Positions 50,497 through 59,663 of a stretch of DNA of 64,000 nt are shown here, piece after piece. This stretch comes from Nitrobacter sp035546855. Lineage in GTDB: Bacteria; Pseudomonadota; Alphaproteobacteria; Rhizobiales; Xanthobacteraceae. A program made the translations under genes and the position numbers. The stretch's first letter is position 1; every line of letters begins with the position of its first letter. Location of the stretch: positions 15,108 to 79,107 of the forward strand of contig DASZVY010000018.1 in NCBI GenBank assembly GCA_035546855.1, written 5' to 3'. The notes under the pieces were generated by a model. That model was not told the DNA's origin and ran no database searches. It saw only the letters and a program-made list of their open reading frames with translations.

Positions 50497-52785
50497 TCAG
50501 TTCTTGCTTGACGTCGCGGTTGTCTGATCCGCCGAAGCGGCCGTCGCGAAACTTTCGGGCTGGGTGGCGTCTGCGCGTGCCGGCGGGGACGTGACTCCGG
50601 GAGAGGTCGGTACGATGGGATCCTTGGCAGACGTTTTGCCGATCGACTTTCCGGCATTGTCGAGCATCTTCTCGATGTGGACGAGGATGTCAGCGCCGCG
50701 TCGCGTCAGGATCGGCGGCGGGGCCGGAACCGAATCCGATTCATTGGATGCCGTGCGAGCTGCGACCGCGGCCGACGGCTTTGCCACAACGCTGACGCCG
50801 GGAATATCCTTGATCTCGACGCCGCGATGCGCGGCCTCCATGATGTCGTGCCATGTCTGTGCCGGCAGCGCGCCGCCGGTCAGGCGATTGGTCGGCGAGT
50901 AGTCGTCGTTGCCATACCAGACCCCGCACACGAAGTTGCCGGTGTAGCCGACAAACCATGCGTCGCGATAATTGTTGGTCGTGCCGGTTTTGCCGGCGGC
51001 GGGAATGCCGTCGAGGATGGCGCGGCGCGCCGTGCCTTCGCTGACCACGTGGCTCATCATCATTGCCATGTCGGCAGCGACGGAGGGCGGAATGATCTGC
51101 CGCGGTTTGGGGCCGTCGCGGTCGTAGCGCCAGACCAGATCTCCGGCGCCGGTGCGGACTTCCAGGATGGCATGCGGCGTCACGGCACGCCCCTTGTTGG
51201 GAAAGGCAGCATAGGCAACCGTGTGCTCGAGCACATTGACCGCGTCGGCGCCGATCGGTAGCGACGGCGTATCCGGCAGCGGCGTCACGATGCCGAACCT
51301 GCGCGCCACCTCGACAATCTTGGCGCGGCCGGCCTTGGCGGGGTTCTTCTCGCCTTTGCCGAGCGCGATCGACAGCTTCACCGGCACGACATTGATCGAA
51401 TGCGTCAGTGCCTGGGTCAATGTCACCGTACCGGAATAGGAGTGTCCGTAGTTCTGTGGACACCAGTTGCCGATGCAGACGGGTCCGTCGACGATTGTCG
51501 ATGTCGGCTTGAAGCCGTTGAGCAGGGCTGTAGTGTAAACGTACGGCTTGAACGACGACCCGGGTTGCCGCATGGCGTCGGTGGCGCGATTGAACTGGCT
51601 CGCGCCGTAGTCGCGGCCGCCGACCATCGCGCGGATCCCGCCGTCGAGGTCGGCAACGACGGTCGCGGCCTGCGTCGCATGATAGTCGCGGCCGTATTGG
51701 CGCAACTGGTTTTCGATGGCTTCCTCGGCGGCGTGCTGCACGTTCATGTCGATGGTGGTGCGCACCACGAAGACCCGTTCCGTATAGGATTTAGGAAAGG
51801 TATCGACGATCTTGCGAAGCTCGTCGAACGCCCAGTCGAGATAGTAGTTCGGCGAGTTCTCGTCGCGGCGGTCGACGACGCTGGCCGGATTGCGCCGCGC
51901 GCCGAACACCTGGCCCTCGGTCATGAAGCCGGCGTCGACCATGTTGTCGAGCACCTGGTTGGCGCGGGCGCGGGCGGCCGGCAGGTTGATGTGCGGGGCG
52001 TATTTCGTCGGCGCCTTGAACAGGCCGGCGAGCATCGCGGCTTCCGCGAGGTTGATGTCGCGCACCGACTTGTTGAAGTAGAAGTGGGCCGCGCCGTCGA
52101 CGCCGAAGGTGCCGCCGCCCATGTAGGCGCGGTCGAGATAAAGCTTGAGGATCTCGTTCTTGGTCAGGCGCGCTTCGAGCCAGATCGCAAGAAAGGCTTC
52201 GTTGATCTTGCGCTCGATGGTGCGTTCGTTCGACAGGAACAGGTTTTTCGCGAGCTGCTGCGTAATCGACGAACCGCCCTGCCGTACGCCGCCGGCCTGC
52301 GCGTTGGTGACGAGCGCGCGCAGGGTGCCGCTGACGTCGATGCCGAAGTGATCGTAGAACCGACGATCCTCGGTCGCGAGCGTCGCCTTGATCAGGTTGT
52401 CGGGAAATTCCTCGAGCGGAATCGAGTCGTTGTGTTTGATGCCGCGGCTGCCGATCGGATTGCCGTAGCGATCGAGGAACGTCACCGCGAGATCGGATTT
52501 CTTCAGCCAGTCTTCATCGGAGGTTTCGCGAAACGCCGGCTGCGCCAGCGCCAGCAGGACGACGAGACCGCCAAGGCCGACGGTCGCGGCTTCCGACAAC
52601 GGCTCGATGAAAACCCAGCGCTTCCAGCGGCCGACATAGAAGCGGTCCATGAAGGTCGAGAAGCGCTCATAGAGCTCGCGCGCACCGACCGCGGAGGAAA
52701 ACAGCGTCGAGTCGATGCGCGCATCGAAGTCCAGCAGGAAATGCCGGATTCGCGTCTTCCAACTGGAGGGTACGATCTTGCGCAC
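50497..52785 (-). CDS. Penicillin-binding protein 1A (bifunctional glycosyltransferase/transpeptidase)
   Basis: 762 residues from GTG 52785. After a cytoplasmic lead and one membrane helix (about residues 60-85), the glycosyltransferase domain has EDRRFYDHFGID with the catalytic Glu, GGSSITQQLAKNLFLS and the LTKNEILKLYLDRAYMGGG motif. The transpeptidase domain has PGSSFKPY (nucleophile Ser near residue 410), SIN in THSINVVP and KTGTTNNYRDAW. It builds and cross-links peptidoglycan in the periplasm. Alternative starts are ATG 52845 and farther upstream; none has a strong ribosome binding site. Confidence 0.95.
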   Translation of the reverse strand: MRKIVPSSWKTRIRHFLLDFDARIDSTLFSSAVGARELYERFSTFMDRFYVGRWKRWVFIEPLSEAATVGLGGLVVLLALAQPAFRETSDEDWLKKSDLAVTFLDRYGNPIGSRGIKHNDSIPLEEFPDNLIKATLATEDRRFYDHFGIDVSGTLRALVTNAQAGGVRQGGSSITQQLAKNLFLSNERTIERKINEAFLAIWLEARLTKNEILKLYLDRAYMGGGTFGVDGAAHFYFNKSVRDINLAEAAMLAGLFKAPTKYAPHINLPAARARANQVLDNMVDAGFMTEGQVFGARRNPASVVDRRDENSPNYYLDWAFDELRKIVDTFPKSYTERVFVVRTTIDMNVQHAAEEAIENQLRQYGRDYHATQAATVVADLDGGIRAMVGGRDYGASQFNRATDAMRQPGSSFKPYVYTTALLNGFKPTSTIVDGPVCIGNWCPQNYGHSYSGTVTLTQALTHSINVVPVKLSIALGKGEKNPAKAGRAKIVEVARRFGIVTPLPDTPSLPIGADAVNVLEHTVAYAAFPNKGRAVTPHAILEVRTGAGDLVWRYDRDGPKPRQIIPPSVAADMAMMMSHVVSEGTARRAILDGIPAAGKTGTTNNYRDAWFVGYTGNFVCGVWYGNDDYSPTNRLTGGALPAQTWHDIMEAAHRGVEIKDIPGVSVVAKPSAAVAARTASNESDSVPAPPPILTRRGADILVHIEKMLDNAGKSIGKTSAKDPIVPTSPGVTSPPARADATQPESFATAASADQTTATSSKN

Positions 52786-53082
52786 CGGGGCCTGTGACCA
52801 ATCTGCGGCGTGTCGGCGCCCGGATCGGCGCCATCGATACGTCATGCTGGAGCGTTGCGGCAAACCCAAGGCACGCCGCCGAGCCCCGGGAGAGTCGGCT
52901 TTCTTCTATCCGAGCGGCAGAAACAAACCAATGCTCCCGCTGGAGATTTCAGCCGGCACGGCTAACGCCTGACTGTCATTCCGTCCACCGCGCAGAGGAT
53001 CGCTTGCATGGTCGCGACGTCGAGCCCATAGACAGGTGAGGGCGCACCGCCCCCAGCCATCGACGATGAGACGGATCGACAC

Positions 53083-53583
53083 GTGCCAGCTTCGGAACAA
53101 GAAGGATTCTTCTGGAAAACCAAGACGTTGGAAGAAATGTCCCGCGCCGAGTGGGAGAGCCTATGCGACGGCTGCGCGCGTTGCTGTCTCGAAAAGCTCG
53201 AGGACGAGGACACCGGCGACATCTATTTCACCCATGTGTCCTGCCGCCTGCTGGATGCCGGACTCTGCGCTTGCAAGGACTACGCGAACCGGTCCGATCA
53301 GGTTCCGGATTGCGTCAGGCTGACGCCGGAAAACGTCCGGACCCTGAACTGGCTGCCGCCGAGCTGCGGTTACCGGCTGGTGGCCGAGGGGCGCGACCTC
53401 TACTGGTGGCATCCCCTGATCTCCGGAGATCCGAACACCGTGCATGAGGCCGGGGTGTCGGTGCGGGGGCGGGTGCGCGGAACGGAAATCGAGATCCCTG
53501 ATTCCGAACTCGAGGACCATATCGTGCGCTGGCCGGAACAATTGCCGAAACGTGCCCGGCTGAAGAAACGGCCGCGCGGCTGA
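53083..53583 (+). CDS. YcgN family cysteine-cluster protein (UPF0260)
   Basis: 166 residues from GTG 53083. FFWKTKTLEEMSRAEWESLCDGCARCCLEKLEDE in order, then CRLLDAGLCACKDYANR, VPDCVRLTP and LPPSCGYRLVAEGRDLYWWHPLISG, show the conserved Cys set of YcgN proteins (CDGCARCC). It may bind a metal or Fe-S cluster in the cytoplasm; no reaction is known. The gene is divergent from PBP1A with about 300 bases between, in which no gene is seen. Confidence 0.93.
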   Translation: MPASEQEGFFWKTKTLEEMSRAEWESLCDGCARCCLEKLEDEDTGDIYFTHVSCRLLDAGLCACKDYANRSDQVPDCVRLTPENVRTLNWLPPSCGYRLVAEGRDLYWWHPLISGDPNTVHEAGVSVRGRVRGTEIEIPDSELEDHIVRWPEQLPKRARLKKRPRG

Positions 53584-53767
53584 CGCCGGCGCGCGTTCAC
53601 GCGATTGCGATGTGATGGCGGCGGGAGGCTCCCATGCGCGGGCCCCGCTGCCTCGATCGCGCCGCTCGCGGTACATTGGCGGGAGATGCGGCGATTCCGG
53701 CGCCGCTGCCCCGCGCCGTTAGCCGAAGAACCGTCATTTCAGCCGAAGAACTCCGTCGCTGTCCCGC

Positions 53768-55354
53768 ATGAACAAGTTTGAGCGCCAAGGCGCCGGGTTA
53801 TCCGGCTCCCAGATCCTGCCCGATGACGTTTCCCGCGACCTCGCGCGCGAGCCGTCGCGCGTGGTCGACCTGACCGACGCGCCGCCGATCGCGCCGCGCG
53901 CCCCACTGGCCCAGAGCGAAGTGCGCACCATCCTGATCAGCCTGATGCTGACCATGTTCCTCGCGGCGCTCGACCAGACCATTGTCGCCACCGCGCTGCC
54001 GACCATCGGCCGGCAATTTCATGACGTCACCAACCTGTCGTGGGTCATCACGGCCTATCTGCTGGCGTCGACCGCAGTGGCGCCGGTGTTCGGCACGCTG
54101 AGCGACATCTATGGCCGCCGCGCCATGATCACGACCGCGCTCAGCCTGTTCGTGATCGGCTCGGTGCTGTGCGGGCTGGCGCCGAACATGGCGACGTTGA
54201 TCGTTGCGCGCGGCCTTCAGGGGCTCGGCGGCGGCGGCATCCTGCCGGTGGTGCAGACCGTGATCTCCGACGTCGTCACGCCGCGCGAGCGCGGCCAGTA
54301 TCAGGCCTATTTCAGCGGGGTGTGGACCACCGCAGGCATCGCCGGCCCGGTTCTTGGCGGCGTGTTCGCCGAGCATCTGCATTGGTCGATGATCTTCTGG
54401 ATCAACGTGCCGCTCGGGATCGCTTCCTTGGCGATGCTGCTGCCGAAGATGGGCAAGATCCCCGTATTCCATCGCCGCCGCAAGGTGGACTGGCTCGGCG
54501 GCATTCTCCTGATGGCGTCGGCCGTGGTGTTCATGCTGGTGCTGACCTGGGGCGGCAACCGCTTCGCATGGCTGTCGCCGGCGATCGGCGCGATGCTCGG
54601 CTCGTCCTTCGTGCTCGCTGCCGCCTTTGTGTGGCATGCGCGCAGAACCTCCGAACCGTTCCTGCCGCTGTCGCTGATGGGCGGCTCGGTCGTCCCCTAT
54701 GCCATGGTGGCCGGCGGCTGCGCGCTGGGCGCCATGATCGGCCTGACCGTGCATCTGCCCTTGTATTATCAGGTGGTCTATCACCTCAGCGCCAGCGAAT
54801 CCGGGTTGGCATTGATTCCGCTCGCGGCCGTGTCGACCGGCGGTGCAGCGCTGGCGGGCCGCACCATGATGCGCGCCGTCCACTACAAGCGGGTCGCGAT
54901 CGTCGGAACGTCGTCTGCTGCGGTGATCGCCGCGATCCTGGCGCTGGTCGCGATGCCGCTGACGCCGTTGCTGGTCCTGCTGTCGCTGTTCGCCTTTGGT
55001 CTCGGCACGACGTTTCCGACCAGCGTGGTGTCGTTGCAGAACGCCGTCGCCCGTCTTCAGGTCGGCACCGTCACCGGCGCGATGAACTTCTTCCGGGCGC
55101 TCGGCGCGTCGTTTACCGTCGCGGCTTTCACCACCATCCTGCTGATGGTGTTGGGCCCCGACATCTCGATCGGCCATGACGGGGGCCATCCGGTCAACGC
55201 GATCTCCGCTCCCGACCTGACTTACGCGTTCCGTTACGTATTCGGCGCCGCCGCCGTGATGCTGGCGGGCGCGGCGTTGGCGTTGACGTTGATGGAAGAG
55301 CGGGTTCTCGCCGGTCCTGCGACCCAGCCGGCGGCGATGGAGATGGCCGAATAG
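53768..55354 (+). CDS. DHA2-type MFS multidrug exporter (14 helices)
   Basis: 528 residues. A hydrophilic lead of about 50 residues is followed by fourteen predicted helices. LAALDQTIVATALPTIG in helix 1, the GTLSDIYGRRAMI motif A and GLGGGGILPVVQTVISDVVTPRERG in helix 5 (motif C region: GPVLGGVFA) are those of DHA2 proton-drug antiporters. Located in the inner membrane; substrates are unknown. A weak hairpin after the stop may end the transcript. Confidence 0.93.
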   Translation: MNKFERQGAGLSGSQILPDDVSRDLAREPSRVVDLTDAPPIAPRAPLAQSEVRTILISLMLTMFLAALDQTIVATALPTIGRQFHDVTNLSWVITAYLLASTAVAPVFGTLSDIYGRRAMITTALSLFVIGSVLCGLAPNMATLIVARGLQGLGGGGILPVVQTVISDVVTPRERGQYQAYFSGVWTTAGIAGPVLGGVFAEHLHWSMIFWINVPLGIASLAMLLPKMGKIPVFHRRRKVDWLGGILLMASAVVFMLVLTWGGNRFAWLSPAIGAMLGSSFVLAAAFVWHARRTSEPFLPLSLMGGSVVPYAMVAGGCALGAMIGLTVHLPLYYQVVYHLSASESGLALIPLAAVSTGGAALAGRTMMRAVHYKRVAIVGTSSAAVIAAILALVAMPLTPLLVLLSLFAFGLGTTFPTSVVSLQNAVARLQVGTVTGAMNFFRALGASFTVAAFTTILLMVLGPDISIGHDGGHPVNAISAPDLTYAFRYVFGAAAVMLAGAALALTLMEERVLAGPATQPAAMEMAE

Positions 55355-55370
55355 CCGGGTCTTTCCCGGC
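55354..55370 (+). terminator. Weak terminator-like hairpin after the MFS gene
   Basis: A 6-bp stem (GCCGGG/CCCGGC, loop TCTTT) begins at the last base of the stop codon, followed by cgagttta. There is no proper T-run. Confidence 0.3.
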
Positions 55371-55475
55371 CGAGTTTAAGGCTTTGTTGGCGGTATCGCT
55401 TAGCATCCCGGCAATCATTGGTCGCTACGTTCATCCGATTGCGCGGCAAGGCCGCTTGGACCGTGGGAGTTGAGG

Positions 55476-55649
55476 GTGGGCCTTCCTTCGAAACTCATTT
55501 CGAACTTCGTTCGCGATCAATCCGGCGCCACCGCCATCGAATACGCTCTGATTGCGGTGGGCCTCAGCATCACCATCATCGCGGCCGTTCAGGGGATCGG
55601 CACCTCCGTCAAGGCCCAGTTCACTTCGGTCAGCAACGGGCTGAAGTAG
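55476..55649 (+). CDS. Flp/Fap family type IVb pilin
   Basis: 57 residues from GTG 55476. FVRDQSGATAIEYALIAVGL is the Flp pilin motif: the prepilin peptidase cleaves after the Gly of SGATAIEY, with Glu at +5 and a following Tyr, and the rest is the hydrophobic helix (SITIIAAVQGIG). The subunit forms Tad pili. It is an orphan here: no tadA-C, cpaB or prepilin peptidase genes are near, and the TadG-like gene is 34 kb away. Another start could exist upstream, but this one gives the usual short leader. Confidence 0.9.
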   Translation: MGLPSKLISNFVRDQSGATAIEYALIAVGLSITIIAAVQGIGTSVKAQFTSVSNGLK

Positions 55650-55970
55650 GGTAACCGAAGATAAAACCAGCATTATTTTTAGGAATTTATTACTAGGAAA
55701 AAATGCCTTGACAGCGTGACGCTGCTCGGCTAGGTTTGCGCCATGCTCCACAATTGCATCCGGGACGCCGCGGCCCGAAACGGTCCGATGAGGTGATCTG
55801 CATGGGTGAGCGGTCCGGATGCATTCCTTGCGCGACGTCGGAGGCGCAGGGGGCGTCATCGCGTCGTTCGAATTGAATGGCCTGCGCGTGGATCGGAACA
55901 TCACATATCGCTCGGCGTTGCTCCCGTTCTGAGGTGGTCTCGGCCCCGCCGCGAAAGAATGAGGGTGCTC
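55650..55970. other. Intergenic region with AT-rich segment and a promoter candidate
   Basis: The first 55 bases after the pilin stop are strikingly AT-rich (gcattatttttaggaattta and neighbours) for this genome. A sigma-70-like promoter follows at 55708. No coding frame is convincing before ATG 55971. Confidence 0.5.
55708..55736 (+). promoter_or_regulatory. Sigma-70-like promoter
   Basis: TTGACA, 17 bases, TAGGTT. The -35 is perfect, spacing ideal, and the -10 has three of six consensus bases. It lies about 235 bases before the small membrane protein start, so it may drive a long leader or a small RNA. Confidence 0.45.
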
Positions 55971-56123
55971 ATGGCAACGAAACAGAACGGACGAATCGTC
56001 GAAACACCGACCGAGGCACGACAAGCCGAGCCCGGCCTGTCGGTCTTTGCGCTCCTGGTGATCAGCACAGGACTGGCGATTCTGATCCTCGGGATTGTCT
56101 GGTTCATTTTCTTTCGGATCTGA
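55971..56123 (+). CDS. Small single-helix membrane protein
   Basis: 50 residues from ATG 55971, with GAGGG six bases before. The first half is hydrophilic (MATKQNGRIVETPTEARQ), the second a single membrane helix (LSVFALLVISTGLAILILGIVWFIFF). I recall such short proteins in Bradyrhizobiaceae; the function is unknown. It lies 79 bases before the GTA cluster but is not part of any known GTA set. Confidence 0.65.
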   Translation: MATKQNGRIVETPTEARQAEPGLSVFALLVISTGLAILILGIVWFIFFRI

Positions 56124-56202
56124 GGTCTATCGTCGCGCGTGACGCGCGGCGGCGTCACGGGTCCAATCCGTTTCCCGCACGCCAGACGAGAGAACGCATC
56201 GC

Positions 56203-56994
56203 ATGGTTGCTGCACGAAAGTCCGGTCCGGCGCGGAAACCGGGCCGTGGAGGTCGTGTGCCCTCTCCAAATGCGAAGTCTCCCGCGCCAAATACGGAGTC
56301 TTCCGCGACGACCGTTCGTCGCAAGACGACGCGCAAGGTCGGGGTTCGCAAGCCGGCAGCCGTCCGAAGCCAATCGCCGCTTTCGCGAGCCAAACCCGTC
56401 AAATCCAAATTGTCCGCCAAGGCGAAGCCACTGCGTGCGCGGGCCAGCGCAGACGACGTCGTCCGCGAGGACGCTGCAACGGCGGCGCCCGATCATCTTC
56501 GCGCCAGCGTATCGGCCCGCAAGGCGACCGTCGCGGCCACCATGCGGCGGCCCAAGGACGCGACCGTTGTTGTCGACGACGGCGAAACAACCGGTCCGGT
56601 GCGGGTGGAGACGTCGGGCATTCGCGTGCGGCGCACCGCGGTCGATCGCGTCGACGATCCGCCGCCGGCGACAGGTCCGGTGTTGATCGAACGCGTGACC
56701 CGCGCCATCGAGCGCGAACTGCTGAAGATCGAGGCGATCGTCGGCGGCCATCATCTCAAGCCGCAGCAACGTACCGAGGCGGAACGGCGGGCCCGCACGC
56801 TGGCGAGCCTTGCCCGGACGCTCGGCGAGGTGACGCGGCTGCGCACCGAACAGCAGAAAGTGAAGCCTGCGGATGACGACAGCGTGCCCCGCGATCTCGA
56901 CGAGTTCCGGCGCACGCTTTCGCGCCGACTGGAACAACTGGTCGGAGTCGCAGCGCCGGTTTCTGCTGCAGGGGCTGAGCGGGACGGAGCTTAG
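56203..56994 (+). CDS. GTA/phage terminase small-subunit-like protein (gp1 position)
   Basis: 263 residues. The first 130 residues are Lys/Arg/Ala/Pro-rich and look disordered. The carboxyl half is helical (LIERVTRAIERELLKIEAIVGGHHLKP, then RARTLASLARTLGEVTRLRTEQQ and DLDEFRRTLSRRLEQLV), the layout of small terminase-type proteins that precede TerL in GTA clusters. The position before the large terminase gives the assignment; direct homology is not certain. It overlaps the TerL frame by 122 bases. Confidence 0.65.
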   Translation: MVAARKSGPARKPGRGGRVPSPNAKSPAPNTESSATTVRRKTTRKVGVRKPAAVRSQSPLSRAKPVKSKLSAKAKPLRARASADDVVREDAATAAPDHLRASVSARKATVAATMRRPKDATVVVDDGETTGPVRVETSGIRVRRTAVDRVDDPPPATGPVLIERVTRAIERELLKIEAIVGGHHLKPQQRTEAERRARTLASLARTLGEVTRLRTEQQKVKPADDDSVPRDLDEFRRTLSRRLEQLVGVAAPVSAAGAERDGA

Positions 56995-58243
56995 CTTTCT
57001 CGCCGCGCAATGGGATATTTTCGCCCACGACCACCAGCGTCCGCCGGAGCGCGCGCCGGACGGCCGGGCGTGGCTGACCTGGCTTCTGATCGGCGGCCGC
57101 GGCGCGGGCAAGACGCGCGCGGGGGCGGAATGGATTCGGGCCCAGGCTTTGGGTCTCGCGCCGTTCGCAGCGGGAGCGGTGGAGCGTATCGCGCTGGTCG
57201 GTGAAACCGAGCATGACGCGCGCGAAGTGATGATCGAGGGCGTCTCGGGGTTGCTCGCCGTTCACGCACGGCACGAGCGGCCGTCGTGGTCGCCGTCGCG
57301 AAAGCGGCTGGAATGGCCGAACGGCGCGGTGGCCTACGCGTTTTCCGCTGAAGATCCCGAGAGTCTGCGTGGTCCGCAGTTCGGTTGCGCGTGGTCCGAC
57401 GAGATGGCGAAGTGGCGTTATGCGGAAGCGGCTTTCGACATGCTGCAGTTCGGTCTGCGGCTTGGGTCTGAGCCGCGCCAGTTGATTACGACGACACCGC
57501 GCCCGACCGCGTTGCTGAAGCGGCTGATGCTCGACCCGACGACCGCGACGACGCGCGCGCCGACCCGCGCGAACGCTTTCAATCTCGCGCCGACCTTTCT
57601 GCAGGGGGTGATGGCGCGCTACGCCGGCACGCGGCTCGGCCGGCAGGAACTCGACGGCGAGATCATCGAGGATCGGCCCGATGCGCTGTGGTCCCGCGGG
57701 CTGCTCGAATCGTGCCGGGTGCGCGAAGCCCCGTCGCTGCGACGGATCGTGGTAGCGGTGGATCCGCCGGCCTCCTCCGGCAAGCGCGCCGACGCCTGCG
57801 GCATCGTCGCCGCCGGCCTCGACGAGAGCGGTGGCATCTACGTGCTCGCCGATGAGACGGTGGCGGGCATCACCCCGTCGTTCTGGGCGGCGAAAGCGAT
57901 CGCGCTGTGGCGCCGGCTCGCGGCCGATGTGCTGGTCGCGGAGGTCAACCAGGGCGGCGAGATGGTGAAGGCGGTCATCGCCGAGGTCGATTCCACGGTG
58001 CCCGTGATCCCGGTGCGGGCGATGCGCGGCAAGTGGCTTCGCGCCGAGCCGGTGGCGACGCTCTACGAACAGGGACGAGTCCGGCACGTCGGCGGCTTTG
58101 CTGCGCTCGAAGACGAGATGTGCGACTTCGCGGCGTCCGGCCTGTCGTCCGGGCGTTCGCCGGACCGGCTCGATGCGCTGGTCTGGGCCGTGACCGCGCT
58201 GACGACCGCCGCGCGCGGCCAGCCGCGGGTGCGCGAGCTGTGA
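56873..58243 (+). CDS. GTA/phage large terminase (DNA-packaging ATPase)
   Basis: 456 residues. Walker A is GGRGAGKT (74-81) in WLTWLLIGGRGAGKTRAGAEW; later PESLRGPQFGCAWSDEMAKW carries the Walker B acid, ITTTPRPTALLK the coupling motif, and VVAVDPPASSGKRADACG and DRLDALVWA the nuclease metal ligands. This is the GTA gp2-type terminase that packs DNA into heads. The only ATG in frame is 56873, within the preceding gene; the conserved part starts near residue 40, so the first 25 residues are uncertain. Confidence 0.9.
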   Translation: MTTACPAISTSSGARFRADWNNWSESQRRFLLQGLSGTELSFLAAQWDIFAHDHQRPPERAPDGRAWLTWLLIGGRGAGKTRAGAEWIRAQALGLAPFAAGAVERIALVGETEHDAREVMIEGVSGLLAVHARHERPSWSPSRKRLEWPNGAVAYAFSAEDPESLRGPQFGCAWSDEMAKWRYAEAAFDMLQFGLRLGSEPRQLITTTPRPTALLKRLMLDPTTATTRAPTRANAFNLAPTFLQGVMARYAGTRLGRQELDGEIIEDRPDALWSRGLLESCRVREAPSLRRIVVAVDPPASSGKRADACGIVAAGLDESGGIYVLADETVAGITPSFWAAKAIALWRRLAADVLVAEVNQGGEMVKAVIAEVDSTVPVIPVRAMRGKWLRAEPVATLYEQGRVRHVGGFAALEDEMCDFAASGLSSGRSPDRLDALVWAVTALTTAARGQPRVREL

Positions 58244-58266
58244 GCGATTGGCTGCTGTGACGTTCG

Positions 58267-58393
58267 TGTCCCGGGCGCGATGCAGCGTGCAACGCTGCTT
58301 CGCAGAACGGGACCGTCAAGGGCAGCCGCTGGTAATGGTCCCGGCTCTGCAGCGCAGCGCGAAAGAGCGCTGCACTGCGTCCGGGACAAGACA
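58267..58393. repeat. Palindromic repeat (family F) between terminase and portal genes
   Basis: Begins with gtcccgggcgcgatgcagcg and ends with the inverted gcactgcgtccgggac, with ggtcccggctctgcagcgca inside. It is of the type common in Bradyrhizobiaceae intergenic regions and interrupts the otherwise tight head-gene run. Confidence 0.75.
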
Positions 58394-58409
58394 CACACAG
58401 GATTTCTCG

Positions 58410-59585
58410 ATGCTTCAACGCCTGAAAAACCTGCTCGCGCCGCCCGAGACCAAAGCCAGCCGTACCGCGAAACTCCTCGCCTTCGAGAGCGGCGGGCGGG
58501 CGCGGTGGACGCCGCGCGATTACGCGGGGCTGGCGCGCGAGGGTTATATCGGCAACGCCATCGTGCATCGCGCGGTGCGGTTGATCGCGGAGAACGTCGC
58601 GTCCTGCGCGTTCCTCGTATTCGACGGCGCGCAGGAGCACGACGCGCACCCGCTGGGGCAATTGCTGGCGCGCCCGAACGCGCGGCAGGACGGCGGTGCG
58701 TTCTTTGAAGCAGTGGTGTCGCATCTGCTGCTCGCGGGGAACGCCTATGTCGAGGCGGTCGCGCTCGACGGCGCGGTGCGCGAGCTCTATGCGCTCAGGC
58801 CCGACCGCATGAAGGTGGTGCCGGGCCCCGATGGCTGGGCGGACGCCTATGAATACAGCGTCGGCGGCCGCAGCATCCGGTTCGACCAGGCAGGCTCGCC
58901 GGTGCCGCCGATCCTGCATCTGACGTTCTTTCATCCGCTCGACGACCATTACGGGCTCGCGCCGATCGAGCCGGCGGCGATCGCCATCGATACTCACAAT
59001 GCCGGCTCGGCCTGGAACAAGGCGTTGCTCGACAACTCCGCGCGCCCCTCCGGGGCGCTGGTCTATTCCGGTCCGGAAGGCGCGGTGCTGTCGGACTCGC
59101 AGTTCGACCGGCTCAAGCGCGAGCTGACCAGCACCTACCAGGGCGCGGCCAATGCCGGGCGGCCGCTGCTGCTGGAAGGCGGCCTCGACTGGAAGGCGAT
59201 GTCGCTGACGCCGAAGGACATGGATTTCCTCGAGGCCAAGCACACCGCCGCGCGTGAGATCGCGCTCGCCTTCGGCGTGCCGCCGATGGTGCTCGGCATC
59301 CCCGGCGACAACACCTACGCGAATTTCCAGGAAGCGAACCGCTGCTTCTTTCGGCAGACGGTGCTGCCGCTGGCGTCGCGGATCGGAAATTCGTTCGCGC
59401 AGTGGCTGGCCCCGCAGTTCGGCGAGGGCATTCGCCTTGCGATCGACACCGACCGCATCGATGCGCTCGCCGCCGATCGCGCCGCGCTGTGGGAGCGCGT
59501 CAGCGGCGCGCCGTTCCTGACCCTCAACGAGAAGCGCGAAGCGGTCGGCTACGCCCCGATCGAGGGTGGCGACCGGCTGGCGTGA
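58410..59585 (+). CDS. HK97-family phage/GTA portal protein
   Basis: 391 residues from ATG 58410 (AGGA at 58398). DYAGLAREGYIGNAIVHRAVRLIAENVASCAFLVFDG at the amino end, then LLLAGNAYVEAVAL, PILHLTFFHPLDDHYGLAPIEPAAIAI, and FGVPPMVLGIPGDNTYANFQEANRCFFRQTVLPL are portal signatures, in the order of GTA gp3. The twelve-subunit ring is the DNA gate at the head vertex. Family size is about 390-400 residues, so it looks intact. Confidence 0.94.
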   Translation: MLQRLKNLLAPPETKASRTAKLLAFESGGRARWTPRDYAGLAREGYIGNAIVHRAVRLIAENVASCAFLVFDGAQEHDAHPLGQLLARPNARQDGGAFFEAVVSHLLLAGNAYVEAVALDGAVRELYALRPDRMKVVPGPDGWADAYEYSVGGRSIRFDQAGSPVPPILHLTFFHPLDDHYGLAPIEPAAIAIDTHNAGSAWNKALLDNSARPSGALVYSGPEGAVLSDSQFDRLKRELTSTYQGAANAGRPLLLEGGLDWKAMSLTPKDMDFLEAKHTAAREIALAFGVPPMVLGIPGDNTYANFQEANRCFFRQTVLPLASRIGNSFAQWLAPQFGEGIRLAIDTDRIDALAADRAALWERVSGAPFLTLNEKREAVGYAPIEGGDRLA

Positions 59586-59609
59586 GTTGCCGCCTTGTCG
59601 CCCGCTTCT

Positions 59610-59633
59610 CCCTCTCCCGCGCGCCGGAGAGGG
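59610..59633. repeat. Short hairpin resembling the ends of repeat family D
   Basis: Perfect 8-bp stem CCCTCTCC/GGAGAGGG with a CGCGCGCC loop, 25 bases after the portal stop. The stem matches the tip of the family D element inserted in mutA (31068-31184), so it may be a remnant of one. Confidence 0.4.
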
Positions 59634-59663
59634 ATGAAATCACAATCCGAGTCCGGAAACTAC

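Noticed and set aside
53584..53767. Signal of a promoter or small gene before the DHA2 exporter
   Set aside because: The 184 bases are GC-rich with no clear -35/-10 pair and no coding frame of note.
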